DNA of 64,000 nucleotides from Fusibacter sp. A1 (GTDB taxonomy: Bacteria; Bacillota; Clostridia; Peptostreptococcales; Acidaminobacteraceae). The notes under the pieces were generated by a model. The model ran no database searches. It had not been told where the DNA came from and was given only the letters and a program-made list of their open reading frames with translations. Shown one piece after another: positions 43,336 to 52,498 of this stretch. The translations under genes were made by a program, and so were the position numbers. Every line of letters begins with the position of its first letter. The stretch's first letter is position 1. Location: positions 303,246 through 367,245 of the forward strand of contig NZ_QQWI01000006.1 of the NCBI RefSeq assembly GCF_004125825.1. The letters are read 5' to 3'.

Positions 43336-45063
43336 CTATTGATTTGATAGTTGGAACAACCCTCTAAAACCAGCACCGTCAAATAACATATCCGGTAAAT
43401 CCGAATTCTCATCTTGGAAGTTTTTCCAAACATTCTCGTTATAAGAGAAGAATACAGTTGGTCTATAATATAGTGGAATTGTCGGTATATCCGTTAAGTA
43501 AATGACATTTAGCTCAGTGTAAAGAGCTGTTAGTTCGGCTTTATCGTCAGTCATACCAATTGCTTTAATAATTTCGTTCACTCGTTCGTTTTCATATCTA
43601 CCAAAGTTCCAAAACGCTTGCTCACCAATTGGAGCTAAGTCAATTGAGCTCATTAGATCATATGCGCGTTTCCAACCGCTAACCGGTGTTGAATAAGCAG
43701 CAGGTGTGTACATTGTGATATCGAATTCACCCGTATTCTTATTGTTGTCGTAAACTCCCCACTCAGTGAATGTTGGAACCAGTTCAATACCGGCAGCTTT
43801 AGCATTTTGGCAAGCAATCTCAATCGTTGCGTTCCAGTCAGTCCAACCAGCGGGACACTCAACATTCCAAGGTCCTAAACGTGTACCATCAGGTAAAACA
43901 CGTATGCCGTCTGCACCAACTGTAGCTCCTAACTCATCCAGAATCGCATTGGCTTTATCAAGATCAAAGCCCCATGTTAATCCCTCTATTTGAGATTGAT
44001 CCAATAGTTCTTTTTCATACTCAAAAATAGCAAGACCTGGTTCGATGATTTTAGAATAGCCGCTCATCGCTTTTTCTGTGATTTCTGGGTAATTCAAAGC
44101 ATAAGCTAGCGCTCTTCTTACTTCTTTGTTCTCAAGGCCAGCTCGATGAACATTAATATAGAATGATGGAATAGTCTCTGCCATATAGTATGGTGAATCG
44201 CTTAAATAGGACTTAACCCCACTGTCTGCCATTTCCCAAATTCTTGAGTGGAAGTTTTGTGAGTAATCCAATGTACCATTCTTCAAATCTAAACTTGACG
44301 TATCATTAGAATTATAAATTAAGTGAGAAATGTACCTTGGAGCTGGCATTCCAAACGTATCCTTACCCCAGTAATCTTCATTTCTTTTTGTCCTGATTTG
44401 CGTATCATCATGAAAATCTACAAGGTATGGACCAGATCCGACTGGATTATCGTTAAAGATCGCACCAATTTCACCATAATCAAAATTGTTTTCCTCTTCG
44501 ATTTTTGACCAGATATGTTCCGGTAGAATCGGAAGATTAGTCAACATTTCTGTCATGTTCATGCGATTGTAGTTTTCTTTATTTAAATGGACAACAAGTG
44601 TTAAGTCATCCTTCATTTCTAAACTGTCGATGTTTTCCCAGTAACCTGACCAGTTAAGGTAGGTTCTGTTCGCAGCATCCAGTGTGTAAAGAACATCTTC
44701 TGCGTTCAGTGCTTCGCCATCAGAGAATTTTGCATTCGGGTTCATTTTAATGACAAGTGTGTAATCATCTTCCCAAATGTATTCATCACCTAATAGCGGA
44801 GTAATCTCATTTGTTTTTGTGTTAAACATAAAAAGTGTTTCATAGACCATTGGATTCGTAGTCAAATCCGTAGGCCATGCAGGCCAACCAGAAAACCAGT
44901 TGAAGTTTTGTGCTGGATTCCACTGCATACCCGTGACAAATAATGTTTCTTTTCTTGTGTCGCTGACTTCACTCTTTTGAGAGTCAGTGCCATTACAACC
45001 TGTAAATACTGCTATCACCATTACAAGTGCTAACAATAGACTAATTACCTTCTTCGTTCTCAT
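43336..45063 (-). CDS. ABC transporter substrate-binding lipoprotein (family 5)
   Basis: A lipoprotein (lipobox FTGC) of about 575 residues in the SBP_bac_5 family (MVYETLFMFNTKTNEITPLL, AKFSDGEALNAEDVLYTLD, PVGSGPYLV, VRRALAYALNYPEI). Family 5 proteins bind peptides or oligosaccharides. A LacI regulator in the same operon and a divergent amino-sugar kinase favour a carbohydrate ligand here; that is inference. The ATG at 45063 follows GGGGGG. It sits between lacI-type regulator and permease. Confidence 0.9.
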   Translation of the reverse strand: MRTKKVISLLLALVMVIAVFTGCNGTDSQKSEVSDTRKETLFVTGMQWNPAQNFNWFSGWPAWPTDLTTNPMVYETLFMFNTKTNEITPLLGDEYIWEDDYTLVIKMNPNAKFSDGEALNAEDVLYTLDAANRTYLNWSGYWENIDSLEMKDDLTLVVHLNKENYNRMNMTEMLTNLPILPEHIWSKIEEENNFDYGEIGAIFNDNPVGSGPYLVDFHDDTQIRTKRNEDYWGKDTFGMPAPRYISHLIYNSNDTSSLDLKNGTLDYSQNFHSRIWEMADSGVKSYLSDSPYYMAETIPSFYINVHRAGLENKEVRRALAYALNYPEITEKAMSGYSKIIEPGLAIFEYEKELLDQSQIEGLTWGFDLDKANAILDELGATVGADGIRVLPDGTRLGPWNVECPAGWTDWNATIEIACQNAKAAGIELVPTFTEWGVYDNNKNTGEFDITMYTPAAYSTPVSGWKRAYDLMSSIDLAPIGEQAFWNFGRYENERVNEIIKAIGMTDDKAELTALYTELNVIYLTDIPTIPLYYRPTVFFSYNENVWKNFQDENSDLPDMLFDGAGFRGLFQLSNQ

Positions 45064-45077
45064 TAACAATCCCCCCG

Positions 45078-46076
45078 TTATAGGTTTTTGACAGAACTCC
45101 GAATGATTAATTGCGGTTCAAGTTTTACAATCATATTTTTTTTCAAGTTGTTCGACATTACCTTAAGTAACATTTCTACCGCTTCTTCAGCAAGCTCTTT
45201 GGCAGGCTGTTTAACCGTAGTCAGGAACGGATGAAGTTTACTACAAAACGGGTGATCGTCGTATCCAATCACAGATACATCCTCAGGCACTTTCAAACCA
45301 TGTTCCCTTAAAGCATCAATGACGCCAAAAGCAATATTGTCATCTCCGGCAAATATGGCAGTTGGCATTCGCCCTTTTGCCAACCACTCGCACATTGCGT
45401 CATAACCGGTAGATATTTCGAAATCTCCTCTTATAACCCCATAAGCTTCAATTCCGACTTCTTCAATCGCCTTATTAAATCCCGCCATACGTTCTTCAGC
45501 TGAAAGGAGTGATTCCGGTCCGCCAACATGTGCAATCAGTTCATGGCCCGCCTCAATCAGATATTTTGTCGCTTCATAACCACCCTTGAAATTATCCACT
45601 ACCACAGAGGGGACCGTAAACGGATACCTCTGATTATCGATAATCACAAAGGGAACTCGATTTTGCTTTAATGATTCTAAATAACCCTCATCAAAAATCG
45701 GAGTCAACACTAGTACACCATCAAAACGATCCTGTTGAAAGAAGGAGTTGCCTCTTTCTTTTGACTCTAAGTCACCGTCATCAGCAACGCTGACCGCTAA
45801 AGAATAACAATACTTTTCAAGTGCGATATTTGCTGACATAACGACTTCCGACAAAAAGGAATCCGAAAGATTAGGTAAAATTATACCGATTACATTCGTT
45901 TTTCCCTTAGCAAGACTTCTTGCAGCTGCACTTGGTTGATAATTCAATTCCTTTACGGCTTTCATCACTTTGATACGACTACTTTCACGAACTGTTGATG
46001 CATTGTTTAACACTCTCGATACGGTAACTACTGACAAACCTGCTTTTTCAGCAACGTCGTATATGCTCACTCTCAT
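45078..46076 (-). CDS. LacI-family transcriptional regulator
   Basis: 332 residues. The helix-turn-helix YDVAEKAGLSVVTVSRVLNN and hinge block AARSLAKGKTNVIGIILP are typical, followed by a periplasmic-binding-protein-like effector domain (AGDDNIAFGVIDALREHG, SVIGYDDHPF). It is first in the ABC operon and lies opposite the kinase gene. A palindromic AAACGTTT within the spacer of its own promoter (46192-46208) is a good operator for self-repression and control of the importer. Confidence 0.93.
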   Translation of the reverse strand: MRVSIYDVAEKAGLSVVTVSRVLNNASTVRESSRIKVMKAVKELNYQPSAAARSLAKGKTNVIGIILPNLSDSFLSEVVMSANIALEKYCYSLAVSVADDGDLESKERGNSFFQQDRFDGVLVLTPIFDEGYLESLKQNRVPFVIIDNQRYPFTVPSVVVDNFKGGYEATKYLIEAGHELIAHVGGPESLLSAEERMAGFNKAIEEVGIEAYGVIRGDFEISTGYDAMCEWLAKGRMPTAIFAGDDNIAFGVIDALREHGLKVPEDVSVIGYDDHPFCSKLHPFLTTVKQPAKELAEEAVEMLLKVMSNNLKKNMIVKLEPQLIIRSSVKNL

Positions 46077-46185
46077 CGTATGTTCCTTTCAAAAAAACCT
46101 AATTTTTTACTTCGCCCATACCAATTAGTTTACAATAAAACACGGTTTCTTACCATATCTTAAAAGTTAAAGCGATTACACTTTC

Positions 46186-46214
46186 GTCATAAGAAACGTT
46201 TACCTTCTTGTCAA
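46186..46214 (-). promoter_or_regulatory. LacI-operon promoter with an operator in the spacer
   Basis: On the minus strand, TTGACA (46214-46209), a 17-nt spacer and TATGAC (46191-46186) form a sigma-A promoter. The spacer holds GGTAAACGTTTCT, whose AAACGTTT core (46194-46201) is a palindrome of LacI-family type. Confidence 0.65.
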
Positions 46215-46297
46215 TGATTTATTTACGAAAATGATACATTTTTCTTTTATCTTGGTATTGCAACGCTTAAAACATTGTTCCGATTTACCCGTCATTC

Positions 46298-46326
46298 TTG
46301 CCATAGTGGTGGAATCGTGGTAAAAT
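46298..46326 (+). promoter_or_regulatory. Sigma-A promoter of the amino-sugar kinase gene
   Basis: TTGCCA (46298-46303), a 17-nt spacer and TAAAAT (46321-46326). The leader to the GTG start is about 125 nt and shows no recognised structure. Confidence 0.6.
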
Positions 46327-46456
46327 ATAAGCGATTTAACTTTTGGTTTATCTGTGTACCATTAGTATTTGCCCTACGTATAACCCCGACTTTACGCCCA
46401 AAGTCATACGTAGAACCCCACGAACACGGAAATACAATACTATTGAAGGTGAAAAA

Positions 46457-47422
46457 GTGCAATATGTCATAGGAATTGACGGAGGCGGTACAAAAACACG
46501 CGGTGTTTTAAGCCTATTAACCGGTGAAGTAATCGCTGATGTAACGGTTGGACCATCAAACTACCAATTGATCGGTTCAAACAAGGCTCAAAAAACATTT
46601 CAAGCTTTGTTAGAAGCACTAACAGGTAACATAAACAAAGCTGATATTAAGTTTATCTACTTTGGATTATCAGGAGCAGATTTGCCTTCTGACTTTGAAA
46701 CGATCTATCAATTTTTATCTCCACTCGTCGGAGACATCCCGCATTTAGTTGAAAATGATACCTGGTGCGTCTTTAGAAGCGCACTTCAGCAGCAATGGGG
46801 TGTAGTTTCACTATATGGTACAGGTTCGAATGCAGGAGCCGTTGAACTTAACGGTAAAAAGCATATTCTAAGAGCACTTGGCTATGCGACCGGCGGCTTT
46901 GGTGGCGGAGATGAAATCGCTATGACCGCATTACATTATGCCTTTAGGGCAGATGAAGGAACCTATAAACAAACTTCCCTTTCCACTTTGATACCATCTA
47001 TGCTAGTCCTCGAATCGATGACCGATGTTGTAGATTATGTTTATCCCACATTTAAGATCAGCGAGAAGGTATTTAAGCTCTTACCGCCTGTCGTATTTGA
47101 AGAAGCAGGAAAAGGCGACTCTGTTTGCATCGAAATACTAACTAATTTCGGCAAAACGCAAGGGGAAATGGTCAAAGGCATGTTAACAAAAGCAAAGCTC
47201 ACAAACCATCAAGTACCAGTCGTTCTTGGAGGCAGTGTTTACAAGGGCTCTACTCCACACTTTCTAGATGCAATGATGAAAACAATAAAAGAGGTCGCAC
47301 CAGATGCCTATGCAGTCAAACCGGAACTGCCTCCTGTTGCAGGATCAGTACTGTACGCACTCGAAAAGTCAAACACTGCAGTAACAAACGAAACGTATGA
47401 TTTTTTACAAACACTAATCTAA
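46457..47422 (+). CDS. BadF/BadG/BcrA-type ATPase, N-acetylglucosamine kinase-like
   Basis: 321 residues from the GTG at 46457, which follows AAGGTG; the frame extends upstream without homology. ASKHA kinase blocks: GIDGGGTKTRGVL (phosphate 1), ENDTWCVFRSA, SLYGTGSNAGA (phosphate 2) and YATGGFGGGDEIAMTAL. This fits the NAGK-like branch that phosphorylates amino sugars such as GlcNAc. It is divergent from the LacI/ABC operon, consistent with import and phosphorylation of a sugar. The exact sugar is not proven. Confidence 0.87.
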   Translation: MQYVIGIDGGGTKTRGVLSLLTGEVIADVTVGPSNYQLIGSNKAQKTFQALLEALTGNINKADIKFIYFGLSGADLPSDFETIYQFLSPLVGDIPHLVENDTWCVFRSALQQQWGVVSLYGTGSNAGAVELNGKKHILRALGYATGGFGGGDEIAMTALHYAFRADEGTYKQTSLSTLIPSMLVLESMTDVVDYVYPTFKISEKVFKLLPPVVFEEAGKGDSVCIEILTNFGKTQGEMVKGMLTKAKLTNHQVPVVLGGSVYKGSTPHFLDAMMKTIKEVAPDAYAVKPELPPVAGSVLYALEKSNTAVTNETYDFLQTLI

Positions 47423-47437
47423 AGTTTAAAGCCACTA

Positions 47438-47487
47438 AAAAAACAAGATTGAGCAACCTAAAAAAGGTCACCTCAATCTTGTTTTTT
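47438..47487 (+). terminator. Terminator of the kinase gene
   Basis: A perfect outer stem of 13 bp (47441-47453 with 47472-47484) with a small inner stem is followed by TTTTTT. Confidence 0.9.
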
Positions 47488-47585
47488 TATTCAAGAGTGT
47501 TCGAGTAATAAAAGTTTAGATATTTAAATACTTTTTCTGTGAAAGAAATATTATCTGATTTGGCCACACTTCGAATCTTGCAATT

Positions 47586-47604
47586 GATATTAATTATCAT
47601 TATG
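47586..47604. promoter_or_regulatory. Fur-box-like site before a flavoprotein remnant
   Basis: On the minus strand CATAATGATAATTAATATC matches the 19-bp Fur consensus at 16 of 19 positions. It precedes the ribosome site (AGGAGG at 47617-47622) of a broken reductase gene. Confidence 0.4.
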
Positions 47605-47633
47605 ACAAAATGCATTTAGGAGGATTATGACCT

Positions 47634-47762
47634 ATGCATAAAGATTTCTATCAAGTTAAATTAATAGAACGCACGAAAATCACACAAGACGTTTATGCTT
47701 TCAAATTTGAAAAGCCACACGAATTGGTGAGTCATCTTCAGATTTCAAGCATAAACTCTTAG
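47634..47762 (+). pseudogene. N-terminal remnant of a ferredoxin/flavodoxin reductase-like protein
   Basis: 42 codons with the start typical of FNR-type FAD-binding proteins (FYQVKLIERTKITQDVYAF, KFEKP) and a good AGGAGG site. The frame then ends, with no FAD- or NAD-binding motif. The rest of the gene is missing, so this is a deleted iron- or redox-related reductase. The family call rests on a short segment. Confidence 0.55.
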
Positions 47763-47774
47763 ATTTATCTTACT

Positions 47775-47924
47775 ATGGGTATTGGCAGCTCGCCAGGATA
47801 TGACTACAAAGCTTTTTTACCTAGTGCTGCTGGGCTAGTATCAAGATTTGTACACTCGAAAGACGACTATTATACAGCTCTAAATAAGGCATATGATGAA
47901 AAGCAATTGATTTTGAATCCATAG
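47775..47924 (+). pseudogene. 49-codon fragment, C-terminal remnant of an unknown protein
   Basis: An open frame (SSPGYDYKAFLPSAAG, then VSRFVHSKDDYYTALNKAY) looks like genuine coding sequence in composition but has no ribosome site and no recognised family. It probably belongs to the same or a neighbouring deleted gene as the reductase fragment 13 nt upstream. Confidence 0.4.
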
Positions 47925-47932
47925 ACATTTTA

Positions 47933-47968
47933 AAACCCTCTCTGTATATGCGCTGAGAGGGTTTCTAT
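47933..47968 (+). terminator. Terminator after the gene remnants
   Basis: A perfect 10-bp stem (47933-47942 with 47955-47964) with modest T-richness, left behind the two fragments. Confidence 0.65.
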
Positions 47969-48038
47969 GATTTGGTCGGGTGTCTCTTTTGGGGTTAAAA
48001 ACGTTCTCACCATAGCAGTAAACAATCAACAAGGCAAC

Positions 48039-49832
48039 TTAATCCCGATTCTGCGGCTTGACGAACTCAAAATACTTCACATCCTCATTTTTTAGGTGTC
48101 CTTCAAGAATTACGCCCGATATGAATGTGAACAGCTCGACTGGCGAGATATTGCCCTGTAGTGCTTTTTCATAAATTGATTTTACCTTTTGAAGCAGCAA
48201 GTCATGAATTGCCATGTGTTCTTTGACATTTGGGTAGCCCACTGCATTCAAAATGCTTATTTCACTTGTGAAATGCTGCTCGATCTCATGCAAAAATGCA
48301 TCCACACTATGCAGTGTTTCTGTAAATGTGTTTTTTCCAAGTGCGCTTTCAATAATCGTGTTAAATCTATCGAGTAGCATTTTGTGTTCTTGATCGATGA
48401 CAGGGTGATTGCAATTCCAGGCATTATCCCAGTTGACTTTGACTAGAATATTCTTCTCGGTGAGATGATCGCTGATTGACACTTTGTTTTTCCCACTGTT
48501 CTTAGAGACATAAAGCGCCCTGTCCGTGCGAAGGAACCATGATTCCAGATACTCGTGCTCAACCCACTGCGAGCACCCAATGCTTGCACTCACACCTGAT
48601 GTCTGGCTAATTTCAATTTGCTCGATTCCTTGGCGAATCCGTTCAGCCACGCGTTCTGCTTCAATCAGTGCCGTATGCGGTAAAAGTAAGATGAACTCGT
48701 CGCCACCCCATCTTGAAAAGACATCTTCACCGCGAATCAACTCATTGACGCAGGCAACCACATTCAATAGGACCTTATCACCTGTCGCATGCCCGTAGGT
48801 ATCGTTTACATTTTTAAAATGGTCGAGATCGAAGTAGACCAATGAAATAGGATATTGGTGCCTTAGCGCTTGGCTGAATTCCTCAAAAACCCTCTGGTTA
48901 AAATACTCCCGTGTATAGATTCCTGTAAACCGGTCCTTGATGAACTTCTGCTCAAGCTCGATCTTGCTCGTGAGCATCCGATTATAGTTCATAATACCAG
49001 TGTATGTCTTCCTTGAAATGATGACGCCAATAAGCATAACAAATAGAAACGCTAAGAAAAACAGACCCCTTTGGTCTTTCCAACCACCTTTTGGAACACT
49101 GTATACATCCCAGCCCCCCAAAGAATCCACTGTCCTGAATTTAAGCGGTTCCATCGTGAGAATCTTCTGGTCGCCATAGATGACTTTGTCTGGATGATCC
49201 GCATGTGTCACAAAATAGTCAACTTGATTTATTTGAGAAAAACTATCGATGAAAGCAAATGCTTGCTCAGCCTTAAGAACAATACTGACCATGCCCCAAT
49301 AGTCGCCACTTTTCACAAGCGGCATTCTGATGATAAATCCAACGCCCCCCTGAACAAGGTTCACTGGCCCTGTGAATAGCGTTTCCAGGTTCTCCTTGAC
49401 CCGGATGACGTCATCTTCCTGCTCTGGAATTTCTGCAAGATTGATCCCGATAATCGCCTCATTTCCCTCAATCGGATAAACCCACATCGCTGTGGTATCC
49501 TTGAAAATGCCGACATTTTTTATATCTTCAAGGTGGTCCTTTAAAAGATAGTGCAGATACATATTGATCTGATCATCCGTAAAATCTTCATTCAATTGAA
49601 TGAATGCGGAGAAACCAGAAAGCAGACTGGTGTTCTCATGTGTGAAATCCTGTACTTCATTAATCAGATTGTGGTAGTGGATAGAAACATCGTACTCGCG
49701 ATCAGCCTTCAACTGTTCATAGAAACCAAACAGAAGCGCAGACATGACCACAGTCAGTAACAGAAAAGCCGAAACAGCAACAGCATATGCAATTATCTTC
49801 TTGCCTTTTGAGTTCATCTGAAGATGTGTCAT
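48039..49832 (-). CDS. CHASE-GGDEF-hemerythrin diguanylate cyclase (C-terminal hemerythrin)
   Basis: 597 residues. Two membrane segments (about 12-36 and 254-272) flank an extracytoplasmic CHASE-like sensor (MWVYPIEGNEAIIGINL). The cytoplasmic GGDEF domain is complete (FSRWGGDEFILLLP) with RGED as the RxxD inhibitory site. A bacteriohemerythrin forms the C-terminus (PVIDQEHKMLLDRFN, HFTSEISILNAVGY, VKEHMAIHDLLL, LEGHLKNEDVKYFEF) with all ligands apparent. It therefore joins an outside ligand signal and an inside O2 or iron signal to c-di-GMP. AGGAGG precedes the ATG. Confidence 0.92.
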   Translation of the reverse strand: MTHLQMNSKGKKIIAYAVAVSAFLLLTVVMSALLFGFYEQLKADREYDVSIHYHNLINEVQDFTHENTSLLSGFSAFIQLNEDFTDDQINMYLHYLLKDHLEDIKNVGIFKDTTAMWVYPIEGNEAIIGINLAEIPEQEDDVIRVKENLETLFTGPVNLVQGGVGFIIRMPLVKSGDYWGMVSIVLKAEQAFAFIDSFSQINQVDYFVTHADHPDKVIYGDQKILTMEPLKFRTVDSLGGWDVYSVPKGGWKDQRGLFFLAFLFVMLIGVIISRKTYTGIMNYNRMLTSKIELEQKFIKDRFTGIYTREYFNQRVFEEFSQALRHQYPISLVYFDLDHFKNVNDTYGHATGDKVLLNVVACVNELIRGEDVFSRWGGDEFILLLPHTALIEAERVAERIRQGIEQIEISQTSGVSASIGCSQWVEHEYLESWFLRTDRALYVSKNSGKNKVSISDHLTEKNILVKVNWDNAWNCNHPVIDQEHKMLLDRFNTIIESALGKNTFTETLHSVDAFLHEIEQHFTSEISILNAVGYPNVKEHMAIHDLLLQKVKSIYEKALQGNISPVELFTFISGVILEGHLKNEDVKYFEFVKPQNRD

Positions 49833-50099
49833 CTTAGGCCTCCTGAGAATCGTGTCAAATGAATCGCTTCACTATATCTCTCATACCCAAAATATTAAAC
49901 CAGACACAAACATGCCGTATATAAGTGTCGATCATCTATCTACGGCAAAGTTCTACCGCTTCTTGGTGAGCGGCATCAGTATGTATTTTAGTTCATGGTG
50001 TCACTTATGTTCTTAATATTCTTAATGTCCATACCTTCTATGCCCTTCATTTCGGGACATTCCTCTTCACAAGAATAAATTGGTTTGTGTTTAGCTGAT

Positions 50100-50954
50100 T
50101 CAAAAGTAATCCAAATGCATTCGAATATCGTTAATTATCCCAGCATCAACCCAATACATATCGTTATGATTGGCTAAATTTGTCGACCTTGTAAAGAAAA
50201 GTTGTTTACCATCTGGAGTAAGTCCAGGGAATCTTTCCTGATATTCAGTATTTATACTAGGTCCCATGTTTAACGCTTTAGACCAATCACCATTTTTATT
50301 ATGAAATGAAATGTAGATGTCACCACAACCCGAACTCCCAGGTCTGTCAGATGAAAACAATAAGAAACTCTCATCTGGGGAGATAAATGGGCACCAGTTA
50401 AGAAAACCGTCCAAATTTATTTGCTTAGGAAGTAACTCCGCGCTAATGTATTTGCCATTTACTAATTCAGATTTAAAAATCCCAAATCGCCTTGTTGAAT
50501 CATACTCGCTGGAGCTTTTTATATAATCTAAAAAATAAATTGTGCCATCCTCAGTAACAGAAGGTGTCCAACTCCCTATTGGTTTTCCTAGTGCAATTGG
50601 TTCATCCCATCCAGAATCAGTTTTTAGAACTTTCCAAATTCTCAATTCCATTTCACCATCTACTTTTAAGGGTCTGTTCGACGCAAAGTAAAGCGCCTTT
50701 CCATCACAAGAAATAAAAGGATGATCATCATTGTATACTCCTGAAAATCTTGTGATTTGTGGTTCAGACCATTTCCCATTCTCATATACAGAAAAAAATA
50801 TCGCCCTTGGATGATCCTCCCCTTTAACAGTAGACCAATACATTTCACATCCATCGCTAGTAAAAGTAGGACTACTATGAGCTAATTGCTTGATTAAATC
50901 AGGAAGAAATAATTTGGGATTATTATCAACTTTATTCATCTCTAAACACTTCAT
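50100..50954 (-). CDS. PD40/WD40-like beta-propeller protein (TolB-like repeats)
   Basis: About 284 residues composed of six or so repeats of the PD40 type (HSSPTFTSDGCEMYWS; DDHPFISCDGKALYFASNRP; WCPFISPDESFLLFSSDRPG; RFPGLTPDGKQLFFTRS). There is no signal peptide. The ATG at 50954 follows AAGGAG. Such proteins bind ligands or act as lyases and peptidase accessories; no catalytic residue is evident. It stands alone. Confidence 0.85.
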   Translation of the reverse strand: MKCLEMNKVDNNPKLFLPDLIKQLAHSSPTFTSDGCEMYWSTVKGEDHPRAIFFSVYENGKWSEPQITRFSGVYNDDHPFISCDGKALYFASNRPLKVDGEMELRIWKVLKTDSGWDEPIALGKPIGSWTPSVTEDGTIYFLDYIKSSSEYDSTRRFGIFKSELVNGKYISAELLPKQINLDGFLNWCPFISPDESFLLFSSDRPGSSGCGDIYISFHNKNGDWSKALNMGPSINTEYQERFPGLTPDGKQLFFTRSTNLANHNDMYWVDAGIINDIRMHLDYF

Positions 50955-51133
50955 ATACGATCTCCTTAGTTTCATTACTTTCAATCTGCTAGGTACATTT
51001 ATTGTTTTACTATATTTATCAAATACAATATGGAAAACCTTAATTGAAAAAGCAACTGTCGTATAAGGTAAAAAGGTTCATATAAACTATACAGGTCAAG
51101 GTCATTACGGTTTATTTTAAATGCTTGAAAGAA

Positions 51134-51574
51134 TCACCTTCTCTCAAGTCGAGTGACAAGTTCCCATAAGGCAGTTTTATTTCTATCATATTTCAGTAAC
51201 CTTATGGCTTCTGAGTATGTAACCCATTTGTATTGGCTATGTTCACTTGAAATCTTAAAACTCACATCATCTATCTTTACACCAAAGCAGTATTCAGGGA
51301 TTACATAAACATCATCTCCCCATAAAAATTCACCGAATATGGATACTGGTATTGAAGTCTTTGTATCAAGTGGTATGTAATCTAATGTTGATGAAATTCC
51401 TGCTTCCTCGTAACTTTCTCTTTTTGCGGTATCTAATATACTCTTATCAAAATCTTCACCACCGCCAGCTATCCATTGCCAACAGTTCATATCTGATCTA
51501 CTAAAAATTGCGAACTTATATTCATCTTCAACCTTGCGATACGGAATCACCAATACTTGGTATGCAGCTCTCAT
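51134..51574 (-). CDS. Nudix hydrolase (NudB-like)
   Basis: About 146 residues from the ATG at 51574, which follows AAAAGGAG. The Nudix box region reads GGGEDFDKS then AKRESYEEAGI; the RExxEExG core is intact, while the first acidic position of the box is Lys, so metal binding may differ. The neighbourhood WQWIAGGGED is usual in NTP pyrophosphatases of this type. It is preceded by a small membrane protein gene, 49 nt upstream. Confidence 0.85.
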   Translation of the reverse strand: MRAAYQVLVIPYRKVEDEYKFAIFSRSDMNCWQWIAGGGEDFDKSILDTAKRESYEEAGISSTLDYIPLDTKTSIPVSIFGEFLWGDDVYVIPEYCFGVKIDDVSFKISSEHSQYKWVTYSEAIRLLKYDRNKTALWELVTRLERR

Positions 51575-51623
51575 AACTTCTCCTTTTCTGTAACAGCTAC
51601 TTGCGCCGTTCATTCTCATTCTT

Positions 51624-52016
51624 TTATTTTGGTTCTACCGTTAACTTGCCTAAATTAAAGATCTTTACAATAACCCATGTTGTAATTTGAGAGCAAAGGA
51701 CAATAAGTGTCAGTACCAATACATCTAGTTCAGGAAGGTTTAAAAAGCCTCTACCTATACCATAAGCTGCATTGGGGTTGAACAGATAGGCTAATCCGTA
51801 GTAGAGGATGACACATAAAAAGATGTATCTGGCTTTGATTTCACGAAACATCATAAAAATCAGAGTTACGAGTATCGATGAAATCCCTATTGTAAGGTTG
51901 ATTCTTAAACTGTCTGACGAACCTATCTGTAGGAACAGCGGAACAATGAAAAATTGAACCATGTAGGTCGTTAGAATCATTGCTATGCTATTTAGTAGAC
52001 TCACAGTAAGCTCCAT
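51624..52016 (-). CDS. Small integral membrane protein
   Basis: 130 residues with four hydrophobic segments (near 8-30, 42-57, 63-80, 95-120). No family motif recognised. The ribosome site is weak (AGAGAGA). It may be co-transcribed with the downstream Nudix gene. Confidence 0.6.
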   Translation of the reverse strand: MELTVSLLNSIAMILTTYMVQFFIVPLFLQIGSSDSLRINLTIGISSILVTLIFMMFREIKARYIFLCVILYYGLAYLFNPNAAYGIGRGFLNLPELDVLVLTLIVLCSQITTWVIVKIFNLGKLTVEPK

Positions 52017-52440
52017 TCTCTCTTGGTTGCATGTCTAGTTGAATGGCTTAAAATCATTGTCAGCGATTATATTCAAAACAACTCTTAACTGAGCAAATTT
52101 CATAATAGGTCACAAGGGATATTGCATATTCTTTTACATTGTTTTGTTTCTTTTCCGTTAAGTCACTTCTTTTAACCCAAGTTGGTGAAAGTTTACTTAA
52201 TGGATATTCTGTTAAACTCGTTTAATCCCCTGTAACCACATTCAAATCAATGCTTTGAGACTACTTCCATTTTCCAATCAACTCCACCCAAGAGTTTTCA
52301 TATTATATCCATCACATACTGTGATAGTGCTCCGTTTCTATTATTATAATGCACAAATCGTAATACTCAAACTGAATTCAAGAAATATACGGCCAATCCA
52401 ATGCTGCCTTATGAAACAGCACAAATGAACTAACTACATA
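52017..52440. other. Intergenic stretch, no intact gene
   Basis: A short plus-strand frame near 52349-52438 ends in a protein-like tail (KKYTANPMLPYETAQMN) but has no start or ribosome site and no known family, so it may be another gene remnant. Nothing else is seen. Confidence 0.4.
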
Positions 52441-52441
52441 T

Positions 52442-52470
52442 AAAAAGATCCATCGCATTCACAATGGATC
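52442..52470 (-). terminator. Terminator of the dehydrogenase gene
   Basis: A 7-bp stem (52447-52453 with 52464-52470) is followed on the minus strand by TTTTTATA. Confidence 0.65.
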
Positions 52471-52498
52471 AAAATTACTTTCATCTACTAAATGATCT

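Noticed and set aside
46192..46204. CcpA cre site before the LacI operon
   Set aside because: The CG step is one position off from the cre consensus and the palindrome fits a dedicated LacI operator better.
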